Assembly (NCBI GenBank): GCA_910589035.1
Contig: CAJUSI010000030.1
Location: 1 to 64,000, forward strand
Source of the DNA: an uncultured Acetatifactor sp.
GTDB taxonomy: Bacteria > Bacillota > Clostridia > Lachnospirales > Lachnospiraceae
Reading direction: 5' to 3'
Length of the DNA: 64,000 nt
The notes beneath the pieces were generated by a model. It was not told where the DNA came from and did no database searches. It saw only the letters and a program-made list of their open reading frames with translations. Both the position numbers and the translations under genes were made by a program. Shown piece by piece: positions 15,772-25,600 of this stretch (position 1 is its first letter; every line of letters begins with the position of its first letter).

Positions 15772-16982
15772 GTCCAGCAGAAAATATAAGAGTTCCTTCT
15801 GGAGAGCAGCATCATGGCCGAAATGGAAGCCGCCCCCAGGATCATGGCAAAGACAATCGCCGCCAGGAAGCTCTGTATCGGATATCCTGCAAAGCCTACG
15901 AACTCGGTCTTGCTGAACAAGATGCGGTTGGCAAGCAGCGAATACGGGTTTATGACCTTGAGCCAGATATTGCTGAAATGGCTCTGTGACGCGCCTGTGA
16001 TGATGAGACACAGGGCTGCCCCAAAGTCAGCCACGAACGGGATGAGGGCACTGCGCCAAAACATGGAAATCACCAGGAACACCATGCCCATCGTCCACAC
16101 GCCCACTGCCCTGACCGCTGCGGAAAGAATGGAATACTGCCATAAATCGCAGTTTATCGCGGCCGTGCTGAAATTGCTGACGGCATACAGCGGAAGGCTC
16201 CCTCCCTCCGCCGATCCAAAAGAGCACGTAAAACCCATATAGTCTATAACGGAAAACCATATACTTACACTGATTGCAAACAAAGTAGCCGCGGTAATTT
16301 TGGCAAATGTGGTCTTTTTGCCGCCGCCCGGGTTCGTCAGCAGCAGCATATCCATCTGCGTTTCCTTCTCACAGACAAAGGTTCCCACGATTCCGTACAG
16401 GCAAAGAAATAAGACCAATATGCCGGAAAAATCGTAATTCAGATAATAGTTGTACATCTCCTCATAGGCAAAGTCGCCTATGTTCCGCCCGGAATAAAGG
16501 TTATAGATCACACTGTTTTTGCGCAGTTCATAAGTCTGCCCCCGTTCTTTGTATACAGCGGCATTTTCCTTTGCCCGCTCTGCCACGTTACGGGCGTAAG
16601 TCCGATAGTGATAGAAATATTCCATGGGCTGCACATAGTATTTTTCCAGGATATTCTGGTCGCTGTAGATATTTCCCGTCATCATATCCGGATTGTCCGT
16701 GGCTGTGCTCGCTGTCATATCAGCCGTAGCGTCCGCTAACGGCTGATATAGGGAAAGAAGGCGATTGATTTTTTCAGCAGTGATCTCCCCTCTGTAATCC
16801 TCATAGAGCTGCCAATACACGCTGTTCCAGCTGCGGCTGTCATTTCCATCCGCCAGGTAGGAATACGAATGGAATTCGCTGTTTATTTTGAACAGGTTCA
16901 TTACAGTGAACAATATGAGCACAACAAGTATGGAACGCCTGCAGAATAATTTGTAAAATTCATATTTGATTAAGCGTGTCAT
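15702..16982 (-). CDS. ABC-2 type transporter permease
   Basis: A 426-residue membrane protein. The start at 16982 (MTRLIKYEFYKLFCRRSILV) has GGGAG six bases upstream and follows the ATPase stop by 16 bases. It has one N-terminal helix, a long extracellular segment (about 40-190), then five or six helices in the C-terminal half, as in BcrB/YhaP-like ABC-2 permeases of bacitracin or lantibiotic self-protection transporters. The last 15 or so residues (after KSRRRTRG) are read from an inverted repeat and may not be native. With the ATPase and the second permease it should form a heteromeric transporter. Confidence 0.82.
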   Translation of the reverse strand: MTRLIKYEFYKLFCRRSILVVLILFTVMNLFKINSEFHSYSYLADGNDSRSWNSVYWQLYEDYRGEITAEKINRLLSLYQPLADATADMTASTATDNPDMMTGNIYSDQNILEKYYVQPMEYFYHYRTYARNVAERAKENAAVYKERGQTYELRKNSVIYNLYSGRNIGDFAYEEMYNYYLNYDFSGILVLFLCLYGIVGTFVCEKETQMDMLLLTNPGGGKKTTFAKITAATLFAISVSIWFSVIDYMGFTCSFGSAEGGSLPLYAVSNFSTAAINCDLWQYSILSAAVRAVGVWTMGMVFLVISMFWRSALIPFVADFGAALCLIITGASQSHFSNIWLKVINPYSLLANRILFSKTEFVGFAGYPIQSFLAAIVFAMILGAASISAMMLLSRRNSYIFCWTVKSRRRTRGTFMSALSNESFSH

Positions 16983-16998
16983 GTCTATCTCCCTTGAC

Positions 16999-17862
16999 TC
17001 ATTGCCCGCGGAAATAATACAGAAATACATCCTCCAGGTTGGGGGAAGCCTTTACCGCGTCTGCCGCAGGCAGCGTATCGCAGACGATCCTTACGGAAAA
17101 GTTTTCGCCCTGCTGCTTCATATTGCTGACGTAATACCGGCTGCCAAGTTCGGCGGCGTCTTCCGCGTTTGCTGTCACCTCCCACACTTTACCGTAGATA
17201 CTCTGTTCTAATGTGTCGGTGGTTCCCTGGGTGATCAGGGAGCCTTCCTTTAAGATGATGATCTCCTTCGCGATGCACTCCACATCGGAAACGATATGGG
17301 TGGCCAGCAGGATCGTCCGCCCCTGGGCAAATTTTGAGATCAGGTTGCGGAAACGGATGCGTTCGCTGGGATCCAGCCCTGCTGTGGGCTCATCCAGGAT
17401 AAGGATTTCAGGATCGCCCAGCATGGCCTGGACAATCCCCACCCTCTGCCGCATGCCCCCGGAAAGAGCGCCGATTTTTTTCTCTTTCGCCTCTGAAAGA
17501 TTGACAATGCCCAGAAGCTCCAAAGCCCGTTCCTTCCCCTGTTGGGCAGGGATTCCTTTCAGCGCGCACATATACAGCAGGAAATCCATCACCGTGAAAT
17601 CCCGGTAGAAGACAGGATACTGCGGCATATATCCGATTTTTGACAGAAAGTCCCTGCCCAGCGCTTTCGCATCCTGTCCGTCAATCAGAACCGTTCCGCC
17701 ATCGCTGCCCAGAATGCCCACAAATATGTTGATCAGCGTCGTTTTCCCCGCGCCGTTGGCGCCCAGGAGCCCGTAGACGCCCTCCGTGAGCTCCGTGGTG
17801 AAATCTTTCAGGGCATACCTGCCCTTATATCGCTTTGAAACATTTTGTAATGTTATCTTCAT
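16999..17862 (-). CDS. ABC transporter ATP-binding protein
   Basis: 287 residues, BcrA/CcmA-like. Walker A is GANGAGKTT (about residues 34-42), the Q-loop is MPQYPVFYRDF, the signature is LSGGMRQRVGI, Walker B is LILDEPTAGLDP, and the switch histidine is in LLATHI. The C-terminal 80 residues form the small regulatory extension usual in this group. GGGAG is seven bases before the ATG. It powers export or removal of a substrate by the two downstream ABC-2 permeases. Context (two-component system, lipoproteins) suggests antibiotic or host-peptide defence, without identifying the substrate. Confidence 0.9.
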   Translation of the reverse strand: MKITLQNVSKRYKGRYALKDFTTELTEGVYGLLGANGAGKTTLINIFVGILGSDGGTVLIDGQDAKALGRDFLSKIGYMPQYPVFYRDFTVMDFLLYMCALKGIPAQQGKERALELLGIVNLSEAKEKKIGALSGGMRQRVGIVQAMLGDPEILILDEPTAGLDPSERIRFRNLISKFAQGRTILLATHIVSDVECIAKEIIILKEGSLITQGTTDTLEQSIYGKVWEVTANAEDAAELGSRYYVSNMKQQGENFSVRIVCDTLPAADAVKASPNLEDVFLYYFRGQ

Positions 17863-17916
17863 AAAAAACTCCCGTCATGGCCATCCTTACAATGGAAGCT
17901 TTCGCTTCCACAGCAA

Positions 17917-19209
17917 TTACCCCTCAAAGCCAAAAGTCGTGATCAGGGTATCCACCTCGCCAATGCTCCGTCCAAGCAAGACGATACAGGTGCGGGACTC
18001 ATCCAGAATCAAGATCTGAGGGACACGCATGAAATAGGTACCATTGCTGTCCCGGACGGTTTCCGTATGGATATTTTTGCCCGATGCCGTATCATAAATA
18101 TTGATTGTGACGCTGTCTCCTCCCAGGATGGCAGTAGCCACGTATTTCCCCTGTCCGGAGCAGTAGACACCGTCTTTTCCCTCGCTGGCGCCTGAGAATG
18201 TCATCATTTTTTCCGTCATGGACGCGGTATCCACCAGCAGCAGCGTACCGTTATTTTTGTCAAAGCTCTGAGGCATGACCAGCAGGTTTCCGCCCTTTTG
18301 TATATCTTCCGAATCCACCTGGTAATCTGCTTTTTTTGTGACAGTGAGATTCGTGCCGTCTGCGGATATCGTCCCATAGACAGAAAATCCTTCTCCGCCA
18401 TTGGACATGTCTGTAGCGGAGCCCACGTAGGCCAAAGTATTGTTTCCCGTAAAGGCAAGGCTGTCCATGGTTACGATTTCCATATTATTGGCCATGCCTT
18501 CTTCGGCATAGTCCAGGATCTCATGAACCTGCCGGGAAGAAGTATCATAGAGATAAAGTCCCTGCAATCCGCCAAAGGCAATCTGCTTTCCGTCCTGTGA
18601 AATGGCCGCTCCTGCCGTATGGAGAATGAAATCGTCATTTAATAAATCCTGAAAGGAAATCGTATCCGTAACGGCAAAGTCCTGGTTCAGTATATATCCA
18701 TAGACGCCCCTGCCGCTTTGCGATACCATGGAGGACGCGCCGCTGCCACCGCCATTTCCCTGGCCGATGACAAAGTAGCCGTCCGCGTAAGTCTGCGCAC
18801 ATAGCTCTTCCATGGAAATATCCGCACTTGCGACAGCTTCGCCCTTCCCTGTATCGTAAAGGTAGAGTTTATCCGCCCCAACGATAATCCGGCTGCCATC
18901 GGCATAATAGCAGCCTCTGACCTTTCCGGAAAAAGCGGAATCCTTCACCGTGCCAACCTCCGCATTATTTTGGTCTGTACCCTTATCCTGCTGGCCGCCC
19001 GCGTTGATCTCGCCGCTTTCGTTCACGGTACTTTCATTTATGGTACTTCCATTTATGGTATTTTCCGATGGATCCCCTTCTTCGGACAGCCTCACAGCTA
19101 TGCCGGTTCCATTTTCAGAGCTGTCCCTGCCCTCCTGACTGTCCCCACAGGCCGACAGGTTGAGCACCAATGCCAGCATAAGTGTCATATACATCCGTTT
19201 TGTCTTCAT
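17917..19209 (-). CDS. Lipoprotein with beta-propeller-like repeats
   Basis: 430 residues with a type II signal peptide (MKTKRMYMTLMLALVLNLSA then Cys, lipobox LSAC). A low-complexity spacer follows (about residues 25-70, with NGSTINESTVNES-type repeats). Then come six or so strand-rich blocks such as DGSRIIVGADKLYLYD, ISQDGKQIAFGGLQGLYLYD and GNNTLAYVGSATDMSNG, typical of WD40/TolB-like propellers. It would sit on the outer face of the membrane. It stands 54 bases before the ATPase gene in the same operon and may sense or bind the transporter's substrate. AGGAGG precedes the ATG. Confidence 0.8.
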   Translation of the reverse strand: MKTKRMYMTLMLALVLNLSACGDSQEGRDSSENGTGIAVRLSEEGDPSENTINGSTINESTVNESGEINAGGQQDKGTDQNNAEVGTVKDSAFSGKVRGCYYADGSRIIVGADKLYLYDTGKGEAVASADISMEELCAQTYADGYFVIGQGNGGGSGASSMVSQSGRGVYGYILNQDFAVTDTISFQDLLNDDFILHTAGAAISQDGKQIAFGGLQGLYLYDTSSRQVHEILDYAEEGMANNMEIVTMDSLAFTGNNTLAYVGSATDMSNGGEGFSVYGTISADGTNLTVTKKADYQVDSEDIQKGGNLLVMPQSFDKNNGTLLLVDTASMTEKMMTFSGASEGKDGVYCSGQGKYVATAILGGDSVTINIYDTASGKNIHTETVRDSNGTYFMRVPQILILDESRTCIVLLGRSIGEVDTLITTFGFEG

Positions 19210-19300
19210 TTTCAGTCCTCCTGTTATAGTTCGCGTCTGCCCCTCCCAGCACCCGGTGACAGGCGGGGCAGACGCTGTTTTGATTTACTTTTGGAATTTC

Positions 19301-20338
19301 TCAGCCGGGCCTGTAAAGCAAAATCGAAGCCGATTTATTTGTAATAGAATTATCGTCTGCTGCGACGGCTACCGCATAAAAAGTATGATAGCCATCTAAC
19401 CGAGCGGTATCTATGGCCGCTTCAATCACCCACATATTTCCTTTGCTTAATGTGACGTCATAGGAATACTCCTCATCCAAGGCTATGGGCCTGTGATCCA
19501 GGAAAAATGAGATTCTGTACCTTGCGCCTGCCGTTCCGCAAAGGGTATAGCGCATGGCAAGCGTATCTTTTCCGGTAAGGTCGATGTTGTCATACACCAG
19601 TTCGCCGTCATAGAAGATCGTCGGATAGATGCCGTCATCCAGGGTATCCATGGTAACGCTGCTCCATCCGGCCTCCGCAAGCTCATTTTCGATGAAGGAG
19701 AAAGTGACCTTTTCCTCTGAAATGCCCACATTACGAAATATGTTTTCTGTTTCTCCATATACGATGCCGCTGTCAGGAGCATCCTCATTGAAATGCAGTT
19801 TCAGCACTCTTTCCAGACTTTGATGATACCAGCCATAGCTTGAGGTTCCTTTCATATCAGGCCGGAAATCGGGCCTGGTGATGCTCATGACTGTCATATT
19901 CAGGGTATCGCCCTTTTTCCCTGTGTCCGGCGTGAACACAAAGGAGAAATTCTCTTCTTGCTTTTCTGATATCCGGAAGCAATGGAGATACTCATATTCC
20001 GCCCCTGCATCGTTTACCTTGTAGGCCTGAGGCTTTCCGTCCAGAAAAAGCAGGAAGCCGATGCTGTCCAGCTTTCCCTCTGATAAAAAATGATAGTCCA
20101 GGACAAATTCCCCGCCATTGTATTCATAGGGCAGAACGCTCTGGTCATCCGCTCTGGCGGGATTCGCCTCCCCATGGCTGAGGAACCCTAAACCGCCGTC
20201 TTCCTCCGAGCCGGCAAACGGATCTTCTTCCGCGTTCTGCGGGGGAGGGTTCTCTTCCGAAATGTTGTAATTTCCGCAGGCTGCGGCAGCAAACGGCAAT
20301 ACAAAAATCAGAGCCACTGAAAATAATCGCTTTCGCAT
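19301..20338 (-). CDS. Lipoprotein, first gene of ABC operon
   Basis: 345 residues with signal peptide and lipobox (MRKRLFSVALIFVLPFAAAA then Cys). The mature part is strand-rich with no domain I can name; segments such as FVLDYHFLSEGKLDSIGFLL and YRISFFLDHRPIALDEEYSY suggest Ig-like or jelly-roll modules. GGAGG lies before the ATG. It begins the operon lipoprotein - lipoprotein - ATPase - permease - permease/propeller fusion. Its promoter (20413-20444) mirrors that of the response regulator gene. Confidence 0.78.
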   Translation of the reverse strand: MRKRLFSVALIFVLPFAAAACGNYNISEENPPPQNAEEDPFAGSEEDGGLGFLSHGEANPARADDQSVLPYEYNGGEFVLDYHFLSEGKLDSIGFLLFLDGKPQAYKVNDAGAEYEYLHCFRISEKQEENFSFVFTPDTGKKGDTLNMTVMSITRPDFRPDMKGTSSYGWYHQSLERVLKLHFNEDAPDSGIVYGETENIFRNVGISEEKVTFSFIENELAEAGWSSVTMDTLDDGIYPTIFYDGELVYDNIDLTGKDTLAMRYTLCGTAGARYRISFFLDHRPIALDEEYSYDVTLSKGNMWVIEAAIDTARLDGYHTFYAVAVAADDNSITNKSASILLYRPG

Positions 20339-20377
20339 TGTTGATCCTCCTACTTGTTATAGATTCGATTCCTGTCA

Positions 20378-20399
20378 TAGAATTCCAAACAGAATTCTA
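20378..20399. promoter_or_regulatory. Palindrome TAGAATTC-N6-GAATTCTA in the leader of the lipoprotein operon
   Basis: A perfect 8+8 palindrome with a six-base spacer, between the -10 box (20413-20418) and the start codon (20338). It could be an operator for another regulator or a small leader hairpin. Confidence 0.5.
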
Positions 20400-20412
20400 C
20401 GATCTAAATGCT

Positions 20413-20444
20413 ATTATAAAAGGCAAAGGTCAAAATGCGGTCAA
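20413..20444 (-). promoter_or_regulatory. Predicted response-regulator-dependent promoter of the lipoprotein/ABC operon
   Basis: On the minus strand TTGAC occurs twice with an 11-bp period (20429-20444), then nine bases, then TATAAT (20413-20418). The nine-base gap is too short for a normal -35/-10 pair, while direct repeats 11 bp apart are what OmpR/PhoB-family regulators bind next to a -35-less, activated promoter. The same arrangement precedes the regulator gene at 22499-22530. Confidence 0.72.
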
Positions 20445-20460
20445 GGAACAGAAAATTTCA

Positions 20461-20504
20461 TAAGAAAAACCAGCAAACCGTGATTTCTCACAAGCCTGCT
20501 GGTT
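20461..20504 (-). terminator. Rho-independent terminator of the two-component operon
   Basis: Read on the minus strand just after the kinase gene: AACCAGCA, a 21-base loop region, TGCTGGTT, then a run of T (GGTTTTTCTT). It separates the regulator/kinase transcript from the lipoprotein/ABC transcript. Confidence 0.72.
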
Positions 20505-20532
20505 CTGCGGCCTTTGCGTCTACTCTAAAATA

Positions 20533-21804
20533 TCAACCCACTTTATTGACTGCAAGCTTAATCGTGACGCATGCCCCGCCGGGAACGATATTTGACAGCT
20601 CTAAGCTTCCACCATGTTTCTGGCTAAGGACACGGCTTGTAGCCAATCCCAGGCCCATATGCTCCCCCGTCTTATCCTCAGAGTAAAAAAAGGTATTCTT
20701 TTTACGGAGCATTGCCTTGGAGAAGCCTTCTCCGTCGTCCGATATGGTTATCACAAGCATGCCATCGGCAAGGGAATAGCCAAAATCCACTTTGCTTTTG
20801 GCAAATCGGATGGCATTGGAGAAGATATTCTCAACGATACGGTAAAATATCTGCTGGTCTAATTTCACCTGACATTCAGATATGTCGGAATGGTAAGAGG
20901 CCTCCAGGCTATGCTGCCTGGCGAGAAATGAAAGACTTTCCGTAGCCCTTCTTAAAAAGTCCGGTAATCGAACTACGGAATACCTTGTTTCCGTTTCTTC
21001 CATGGCATTCAGGTCACGGATATAATCCGTATACTGTTCCAGCCGTTTTGCCGTTATCGCAAGGTTTGACAGCGTATGCCGCAGTTCTTCGCCGCTTAAG
21101 CTTCCGTCTGCCAGGCACTGCTGCATATATTCCACATATCCCTCCACGATTGCAATGGGATTCCTGAGGTCATGTGCCACAGACGCCTGCAGGAGCCTGC
21201 GCTGCCTGGTCATGTTCCATAGCTGACGATTGTTATCATAGAGCGCCTGCCGCATTTCTTCAAAGGCCGTGCAGAGCCTGCCTAATTCGTCATTCCTGTT
21301 ATATTCCACCGTAAAATCAAGATCCTGCTCCCTGATATGTTTTGTCGCATCGGCAAGGATCTGAATGGGCGGAGACAGCTCTCTCCTGTAGAACCACCAT
21401 GCGCACAGCATGATGCCTGCAATGGAATAGACAAGAGGAAGCGCCACCATGGAAATGCCTGCCACTCTGTATAGCAGCTGCTGCTTTGGGCGGAGCGTGG
21501 AGAATCCGGCCTCGATTCTCTCTATTATGAATTCCGTATTCTCCAGAGTCAAATCCACCCCGTCAAGAACCAGCATATTCACTTCTACAGGTTCGTCAAG
21601 TATGACCCTCTGCGCTCCCTCTAATACGCTCCCGTCCTCTATGACCGTCCGGGTATTCAGCCATACTTCCCGGGAATCGGGAAGCAGCGCCTTCTGTATG
21701 CGGCAGCATCCATAAATCGTCAGGGCAGATGCCGCAAAAACAAGAAACATGGTGGCAGCTACCGCCCAGGTAAAAGCTCCTTTCATTGATTTGGGACTGC
21801 TCAT
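20533..21804 (-). CDS. Two-component sensor histidine kinase (HAMP, HisKA)
   Basis: About 423 residues. It has two membrane helices (roughly 14-33 and 114-137) around an 80-residue extracellular sensor, then HAMP, the HisKA box SVAHDLRNPIAIVEGYVEYM with the phospho-accepting His at about 211, and a HATPase domain with N box (IVENIFSNAIRFA), G1 (ISDDGEGF) and G2 (GLGLATS). The ATG used here overlaps the regulator's TGA as ATGA; an ATG three codons upstream (21813) is also possible. It phosphorylates the response regulator at 21801-22475 in response to an outside signal, presumably the substrate of the linked ABC system. Confidence 0.9.
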   Translation of the reverse strand: MSSPKSMKGAFTWAVAATMFLVFAASALTIYGCCRIQKALLPDSREVWLNTRTVIEDGSVLEGAQRVILDEPVEVNMLVLDGVDLTLENTEFIIERIEAGFSTLRPKQQLLYRVAGISMVALPLVYSIAGIMLCAWWFYRRELSPPIQILADATKHIREQDLDFTVEYNRNDELGRLCTAFEEMRQALYDNNRQLWNMTRQRRLLQASVAHDLRNPIAIVEGYVEYMQQCLADGSLSGEELRHTLSNLAITAKRLEQYTDYIRDLNAMEETETRYSVVRLPDFLRRATESLSFLARQHSLEASYHSDISECQVKLDQQIFYRIVENIFSNAIRFAKSKVDFGYSLADGMLVITISDDGEGFSKAMLRKKNTFFYSEDKTGEHMGLGLATSRVLSQKHGGSLELSNIVPGGACVTIKLAVNKVG

Positions 21805-22475
21805 TTTTTCCATTTATAGCCCATCCCCCAGACTGTTTCGATGTATTCCCTGCCCGTAGCTTCCTTCAGCTTATTCCTGATCTTTCGGATATGCTCTTTT
21901 ATGACGCTGCTGTCACCTTCCGCATTCAGCCCCCAGACAGCTTCATAAATCCGCTCCCTGTCGAATGTCTGATTGGCGTTACGCATCAGAAACTCCACGA
22001 TATCGAACTCACGGTTTGACAGGTTCAGCGGCTCTTCCCCATAAAAAACCGTCCGTTCCGCAAGATTTACGATCAGACCCTGGGAAGATACGATTTCAGG
22101 CGTGCACTTGCTTCTTGCGTCCCTCCTCAGATGAGCTTCCACCCTCGCTGTCAGCTCCTGCAAACCAAACGGCTTGGTTATGTAGTCATCACCGCCAGCC
22201 TGCAGACCGTTCACCTTATCCTGCTCGGTAATCCGGGCTGTCAAAAACAGAATCGGGCAGGCGACATTTTTACGGATAATTTTGCACAGCTCCAGTCCGT
22301 CCATTTCCGGCATATTGATGTCAAGCAAGATCAAGTCCGGATAGATCTTCAGCATCGCTATTGCCCGATCTGCATTTTCCGCTGCAAGAGTCTCGTATCC
22401 ACACTTCTGCAGGTGACGTGATAATAACTCTGTCAACATTTTTTCATCATCAACAATCAGTATTTTATATGCCAT
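21801..22475 (-). CDS. OmpR/PhoB-family response regulator
   Basis: 224 residues. The receiver domain has DDEKML at 9-14 and the phospho-acceptor Asp52 in LILLDINMPEMDG, with FLTA and the KPFG lysine loop further on. The winged-helix DNA-binding domain occupies about 130-224 (LSNREFDIVEFLMRN, HIRKIRNKLKE, GMGYKWKK). AGGAGG lies seven bases before the ATG. The promoter just upstream (22499-22530) carries a TTGAC direct repeat shared with the lipoprotein/ABC operon, so the protein probably activates both itself and that operon. Confidence 0.93.
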   Translation of the reverse strand: MAYKILIVDDEKMLTELLSRHLQKCGYETLAAENADRAIAMLKIYPDLILLDINMPEMDGLELCKIIRKNVACPILFLTARITEQDKVNGLQAGGDDYITKPFGLQELTARVEAHLRRDARSKCTPEIVSSQGLIVNLAERTVFYGEEPLNLSNREFDIVEFLMRNANQTFDRERIYEAVWGLNAEGDSSVIKEHIRKIRNKLKEATGREYIETVWGMGYKWKK

Positions 22476-22498
22476 GATATAACCTCCTATCCCGGAAT

Positions 22499-22530
22499 AT
22501 TATAGGGGCTAAAAGTCAAAAAGCGGTCAA
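22499..22530 (-). promoter_or_regulatory. Predicted autoregulated promoter of the response regulator gene
   Basis: Minus strand: TTGACCGCTTTTTGAC (22515-22530, TTGAC repeats 11 bp apart), nine bases, TATAAT (22499-22504), then a leader of about 20 bases to the AGGAGG and ATG. The repeat core TTGACCGCNTTTTGAC and the nine-base gap are the same as at 20413-20444. Confidence 0.72.
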
Positions 22531-22645
22531 TTTTCTGGCATTCAGAGCATTATCAACAACCTTTTTACGGCAGGAACTATCTTTCTGCTGTCCAGACTCC
22601 ATAAACTTTATAATAGTCTTCGGTCAGCATAGTTCTATTAAAACG

Positions 22646-25600
22646 TCAATCCCACCAGAAGTACCAGACAGCGGACTGCCGCAAAGTATCGGCCAGAGCT
22701 CCAAGATTCTCAAAATTCTGATCCATATCCGGGCAGAAGCCGTACTGCTGCACAGCCGCTTCCATAGCCGTCTCTTTTGCCACGGGAGCCGGAAGGTCAA
22801 ATTCCAGTTCGTCATGGGTCATGGCGGCGGGAACCGCACCATGACGTCCGAACCAGTACTTTGCAACTGCCATCAGCTCCTGCGTATCAGGACATTCGTT
22901 CCAGTTGCCAAAGGGCAGATAGGCAAAGATCTCCCAGGGATTTTTCACCGGGATCTTCGCCAGGATAAGGGGGCAGGTCATGTCGGTATCCGAATCCCAA
23001 TAGCTGGAGAAGCGGCAGTTTTCATAGCCGCCCTCCATCCCGCCCAGGATGTCTTCCTCCCAGTCCATATCGTCATCTTCGGCTTCTTCCCTGCGCTGTC
23101 CGGTCAGCTCCTCCAGGACGGCCTCCCCCTCCTTTATGGTGGCGGCCAGCATCTTCTTCCGGTACTCTGCCACCCTCTCCGGATCAAAGGCATATCCCTC
23201 CGCGCTGTCGCTGTCCGGGTCGGAGTTCATCACAAGGCACTCCCACAGGGTTTCGTCCACCTTCACCAGCATGGGGATAAAGCCCTCCCGCACTCCAAGG
23301 CACCGGGCATAGCGATACGCCGACATGATGGGATCGTCATCCTTCATGGAGGGGAAATAGGTACATTCGCAGTCCAGATACTCCATCATGACCCGGGCAA
23401 GCTCCGAGGACTCCGAAGTGTTCCCGTCAAAGTCCTGCCTCTGCCAGTTGGTGAAGCGCTTTTCAATTATCCTTGCCATGGCCTGGTAGTATGCCTCATC
23501 AAAGGGAAGGAACAGGTATGCCTCCTGTTGGAACTCATCGGAATGATACCGATCCGAACCGAAATATTCCAAAGCATAGTTATCAATGTCGCCGGGATAA
23601 TACGGGGAATCATTTTCCCCATAGTAGTATTGGGCAAAGGCCCTGCCTTCCCGGTTGAAGAGGGCTGAAAACAGGCAGCCGTACAGTTCCTCCCGGATGA
23701 ATATCCGCAGGTCTGTGCCCTCGGGGTCGTCTTTGACCTGTTTTGCCACTTCGCCATACTCTGCCAGGAAGCTTTCATCCATCAAATCATGCTCCATACA
23801 CCAGCGCAGATAGATAGCCATATGATTGTAAGAATTGACAGGGTCGATGTCCAATCCTTTTTCCTCGATGCTCTCAATGTGCAGGGAGGCATCGTCCATG
23901 TCTATGCAATCGTCATCGTCCTCTTCCGCATCCCCCTCCCCAGGCGCATAAGAAATCTTCAGAGTCATCTGCTCCTCCGGCAGGGATACGCCGGGGCCGC
24001 GGGTAATGGTATGCTTATCCTCCGCCGTAAAGCCGATGGTTTCCCCGTCCCGAAGTTCCACATCGTTCTCCAGCACATAGGACACGATACTTGCCAGGAA
24101 GTCCCTCAGATCGCCCGGCTCGGCATCGGTATTCAGCACCTCCATCTCGTCCCTGCCGAATACCTCCATGCCGTAGGTATAGGCGTTCACGCCGCCCTCG
24201 CTCCGGTACAGGCCGAACCAGATCCAGTTGAAGATGGGCAGCTCATCCTCCTGCATCATATCGGCAAAGTCCTCATAGAACCGGGGTTCGAACACCACAC
24301 CGCTGGTGTAAACGCCGGAAGCGTATTTCTGGCGGCAGCAGGCGGCCGCCAGTTTGGTGTAGAGCCTGCCCTTCTCCAGGACATCTTCCTCTTTGCCCAT
24401 GACCGCCACCATAATGTGGGCGCAGTGTTCTCTGGCCGCCTTGACAGCATCCGGCCACATATAATTGTTTTCCGCGTTGAGCTCGGCTTCTCCATCGGGG
24501 ATGGGATAAGTCATCAGGCTGACGGCGGCGATCATGCCGCCTGCCTCAAAGACTGCCGTGTCATCGCTTTTATTCTCGCCCTCATCCTCTTCTACGGCGA
24601 TATCCCACTTTTCCTTCATGTCCCGGATAAACTGGGCTTTATCCCATTTTCCTTCCGAGAGGAGGACAAAGCCGCAGAAAGCGCCCTTTTGGTCATGCTC
24701 GCTTTCTTCCTCACTGGGATCGCCGGGATCTTCCTCGTCGCCAAGGTCGTCCTCATCGTACGGATCCTCTTCCTCGTCGATGGCATCCTCATCGTCCAGG
24801 TCATCTTCATCATCGGCGGCATCTTCCTCGTACGGATCCTCTTCCTCATCGGCGGTATCTTCCTCGTCGAGATCGTCCTCGTCGTCCTCAGGATCATAGA
24901 CAGATTCATGCTCCAATCCCCTGATAAACTCCTCGAAGCTGTCCGCCAGGTGAGTGATTTTGTAATCGTCCTCCTGATCCACATGGACCACGGCTGGTTC
25001 TCCCTGGGGGCCGCAGGCCCGGTAGTCCAGGAAGATCATGTCGTGTCCTGCGCTGGGACAGTCACAGATGGCCACGCCGATGGGGGGATATTCCCACTCG
25101 TCAATCATAAACCGGCTGCCCAGCTCTCCGCAGAGGGAGCAAGCCTTCCCCCGCCCGATGCCGAAGATGCCGGTGATGGCCACATGATCCTCCGCCCAGC
25201 TGGTGGGTTCGTCGCTGGGATGGCAGGTATTCACCGGGATCCCGCCGTTGTGCCGCTTCATCAGCCAGATATAGGAGGCGGGCAGCTTGTAGCCCAGTTC
25301 CTCCTCCACGCCGGCGATCAGCTCGTCGGAGGGCGGCTCGCTGACATATTCTTTCAGGGCGTAATCGTCATCGTCCCAGAAGTTAGTGAAGTCGAACCCC
25401 TCGAACGGGGTATCACCGGGCACAAACCCGGCTTTCTTTTTCCGGCTGCGCCTGCGTTTCCGTATCTCCTCCTGGCACTCCTGAATCACCATTGGCGCGC
25501 TCTCGTCCTCCGGATCCAGCTCCGCCCAGCGCCGGGCGTAGGGGATGGCCTTTTCCTCCTGCCCATAGAGATACTGATAGCCGTATGCCATGCGCATATT

